DNA of 64,000 bases from Natrinema limicola JCM 13563 (GTDB lineage Archaea; Halobacteriota; Halobacteria; Halobacteriales; Natrialbaceae): assembly GCF_000337475.1 (NCBI RefSeq), contig NZ_AOIT01000035.1, positions 1-64,000 of the forward strand, in the 5' to 3' direction. Positions 62,333-64,000 of the stretch are shown piece by piece (within the stretch, counting starts at the first letter, position 1; each line of letters begins with the position of its first letter). Position numbers and translations under genes: made by a program. Below the pieces are notes generated by a model. The model did no database searches and had not been told where the DNA came from. It saw only the letters and a program-made list of their open reading frames with translations.

Positions 62333-62418
62333 TCATACGGTTTGCTGTAACTGTTTACCGGAGGGACCGCAGGACGGCTCGCGGTCACTCCGGAAATGAC
62401 TTACAGCAGACCGTATCA
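62333..62418. mobile_element. 86-bp palindromic MITE-like element, copy B
   Basis: The outer TCA triplets are at 62333-62335 and 62416-62418. Inside, the inverted ends TACGGTTTGCTGTAACTG and its counterpart flank the stem CCGGAGGGACCGC / GCGGTCACTCCGG (12 of 13 paired). It shares a 45-base block with copy A in inverse orientation. It lies between divergent bax1 and dacZ, not in a stop codon. Confidence 0.87.
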
Positions 62419-62470
62419 GGGACGCGCCTCGGTCGCCGGGATTACGGGGGCTCCGGTATAACGGCTCGGT

Positions 62471-63043
62471 ATGGACGATTCGGGCCTTCGGATCACGTAC
62501 GAAACCCACGACGGCGTTCGGGAGCTGATCGGACGGCTCGTCTACACGCTCGAGGGCATCAGCCTTGCGTTCGACCGGTGGGACGAGGAGTACGTCAGCG
62601 GTCCCGGCCTGTACCTCGCCGTCGTCACCGGTCCGTCGGTCGCCGACTTCGCGGATCCGATGGGCCACAACCGTTGGCCGACGGACCGCTGTCGGGAGGT
62701 CCATCGAGATTCAGACAGCTTCTTCGAGACGGCTCGAGAGGTGGCGATGACCCGCGACGGTGCGGTCGTGATCAGTGTCGATGGCGTCGTCCAGGAACAG
62801 CTAGTCCGATTTCGCGACCTCGCCCCCGACGAGCTCGCGGACGCGGCCGAGTCGGCCGAGTACGAAGGCTGGATGGGGGCGCGCCACATGAGCGCGCTGG
62901 ACACCTCACGGCGACAGAACGTGGTTGCGACGGTGACGCTCAGCGAGGAGACCGGTCGCGTGACGTGCTTCCAGTGTGGGTCCTTTCAGACGTCCGAACG
63001 GCCGGCCCTCGGCAGTGAGTGGAACGTGGAGGGATACGACTAG
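62471..63043 (+). CDS. dacZ: Diadenylate cyclase DacZ
   Basis: The 190-residue protein is an archaeal DisA_N-type cyclase that makes c-di-AMP from two ATP. The catalytic motifs DGAVV (Asp96-Gly-Ala98) and RHMSA (Arg138-His139...Ser141) are in place, with LDTSRRQNVVATVTLSEETG completing the site. No DNA-binding domain of bacterial DisA is present, as in haloarchaeal DacZ. Element B lies ~50 bases upstream, at promoter distance. It is on the opposite strand from bax1 and xpb. Confidence 0.87.
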   Translation: MDDSGLRITYETHDGVRELIGRLVYTLEGISLAFDRWDEEYVSGPGLYLAVVTGPSVADFADPMGHNRWPTDRCREVHRDSDSFFETAREVAMTRDGAVVISVDGVVQEQLVRFRDLAPDELADAAESAEYEGWMGARHMSALDTSRRQNVVATVTLSEETGRVTCFQCGSFQTSERPALGSEWNVEGYD

Positions 63044-63082
63044 TACTCCGGTCACGTCACGGAACGCTCGAGAAACGCCGCA

Positions 63083-64000
63083 TTAGCGTCGCCTCTCAGC
63101 GACGCGCTCTTCCCCGGTCCCCTCGCTCACAACTTCATAGAGCAGCGCACGGTTTCCGTCCGCCGTTGGCCGCAGGATCCGCCCAAGTCGCTGGGTGAAT
63201 TCCCGTTCGCTGCCGCTGCCCGAGAGGACGACCGCGACGTTCGCGTCTGGCACGTCGACGCCCTCATCGAGGACGTTCGAGGTCGCGATCCGGGTATACG
63301 TCCCCTCGCGGAAGCGCTCCAAGATCTCCCGGCGTTCCGCCGCTCCAGTTTGGTGAGTGATCGTCGGGATCAGGAACCGCTCGCTGACGTCGTACGCGAG
63401 ATCGTTGTGTGCCGTAAAGACGATGATCCGCTCGTCGCGGTGCTCGTCGAGGACCTCGGTGAGCGCCTCGAGTTTGGCTTCGCTCCCAAGCATGATCTCA
63501 CGCGCACGCTGGCGCGCGAGTAGCGCTTTCCGGGCTTCGGGATCGTTCCCGGACCGTTTGACGAGTTCTTGATAGTCCGAGCCGCTGCGCATGTCGATAC
63601 CCGACTTCGCGAGGTAGCTCGTGAACACGTCCTGATTGCGCTCGTATTCTTCGCGCTCGTCGGCCGTCAGTGTCACCTCGAGTCGCTTGATGTCGTAGTC
63701 GGCAAGGTGGTCGCCGGCGAGGGCGTCGACGTCGACGCGGTGGACGAGCGGGCCGACGAGGTCCTCGATCACCTCGTGTGCGCCGTCGGGGCGCTCGAAC
63801 GTCGCGGTCAGCCCCAGCCGTGCCGGTGCGGCCAGCAGGCGTGCGATTTCGCGGTAGCCTTCGCCGCCGAGGTGATGGACTTCGTCGAAGACCACGCAGC
63901 CGAAGCGATCGCCCACGGAATCTGCCTTGAGGTACGCCGAGTCGTACGTCGAAACGGTGATCGCCTCGAGGCGCTGTTCGCCGCCGCCGAAACGACCGAT
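63083..64000 (-). CDS. xpb: XPB/Rad25 DNA helicase, C-terminal part
   Basis: The frame runs to the window edge, so the N-terminal domain and Walker A lie outside. Visible are ITVSTYDSAYL, motif II VVFDEVHHL, motif III LGLTATF, a thumb-like DEREEYERNQDVFTSYLAKSGI, and helicase-C motifs IIVFTAHNDLAY, TRIATSNVLDEGVDVPDANVAV and QRLGRILRPTADG. This is the archaeal XPB that works with Bax1. It is convergent with dacZ, 40 bases away. Confidence 0.92.
   Translation of the reverse strand: MGRFGGGEQRLEAITVSTYDSAYLKADSVGDRFGCVVFDEVHHLGGEGYREIARLLAAPARLGLTATFERPDGAHEVIEDLVGPLVHRVDVDALAGDHLADYDIKRLEVTLTADEREEYERNQDVFTSYLAKSGIDMRSGSDYQELVKRSGNDPEARKALLARQRAREIMLGSEAKLEALTEVLDEHRDERIIVFTAHNDLAYDVSERFLIPTITHQTGAAERREILERFREGTYTRIATSNVLDEGVDVPDANVAVVLSGSGSEREFTQRLGRILRPTADGNRALLYEVVSEGTGEERVAERRR

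Noticed and set aside
19616-62418. Reading the dispersed palindromes as a CRISPR array
   Set aside because: Copies are kilobases apart, in both orientations, with no regular spacers and no cas genes in the window.
62333-62704. Leftward frame spanning element B and dacZ
   Set aside because: It runs antisense to the well-supported DacZ catalytic domain and ends within the palindrome.

Overview
The window is chromosomal DNA from an extremely halophilic archaeon (class Halobacteria, probably in or near Natrialbales; the genus is an inference). The evidence is high GC, very acidic proteins, archaeal TATA elements about 26-30 nt upstream of apparently leaderless starts, and archaeal marker genes: F420 biosynthesis CofD, topoisomerase VI, pelota, RqcH, Elp3, 20S proteasome, HalOD1, DacZ and XPB/Bax1. 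Bases 11-29 are the Tn5 mosaic end used in sequencing libraries, so the first ~29 bases are not genomic. Both edge genes (cofD, xpb) are cut.

Layout. 1-10 kb: cofD tail, Dus-like protein, HD phosphohydrolase, amidohydrolase, gamma-carbonic-anhydrase-like protein, a DUF3006 plus ComEC-like MBL lipoprotein pair, OsmC, an UPF0173 hydrolase and a RecJ-like protein with lost DHH motifs. 10-19 kb: small membrane proteins, a complete seven-gene Mrp-type Na+/H+ antiporter operon, and elp3. 19-38 kb: rqcH, pelota, MFS, a large RND/MMPL protein coupled to a TrmB regulator, RNase Z-like, Nmad3-like, NDH-2-like, arginase, DtxR and other regulators. 38-51 kb: gyrBA, psmAB, a channel-like protein, a flavoprotein disulfide reductase with a His-rich tail, a disrupted DsrE-like pseudogene and top6BA. 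51-64 kb: FAH-family protein, a scarred tRNA-Glu locus, Lrp, a cupredoxin-PQQ dehydrogenase fusion, HalOD1, MOSC, regulators, small zinc proteins, and dacZ (c-di-AMP synthase) lying between xpb and bax1.

The most striking signal is a family of short palindromic elements dispersed in intergenic gaps. Six copies, typically 86 bp (19616, 37232, 52357, 57218, 58260, 62333), share ends of the form T(G/C)A-(G/T)ACGG..CTGCTGT and an inner hairpin in which several base pairs differ between copies but remain paired. The outer triplet is repeated directly at both ends (TGA..TGA or TCA..TCA), which looks like a 3-bp target duplication. In four of the six copies that triplet is exactly the TGA stop codon of a gene. 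A second palindrome with a different terminal sequence (2807-2886) has the same arrangement at the stop of the HD gene. The simplest reading is a group of MITE-like elements that insert at TGA, regenerate the stop codon and leave a strong hairpin just after it.

Two other mobile-DNA scars stand out. The tRNA-Glu gene has a duplicated 5' end 57 bp upstream and two extra copies (one inverted, one direct) of its 3' end downstream. The DsrE-like gene is broken by a ~50-bp insert carrying a perfect hairpin that resembles an IS200/IS605-type right end.
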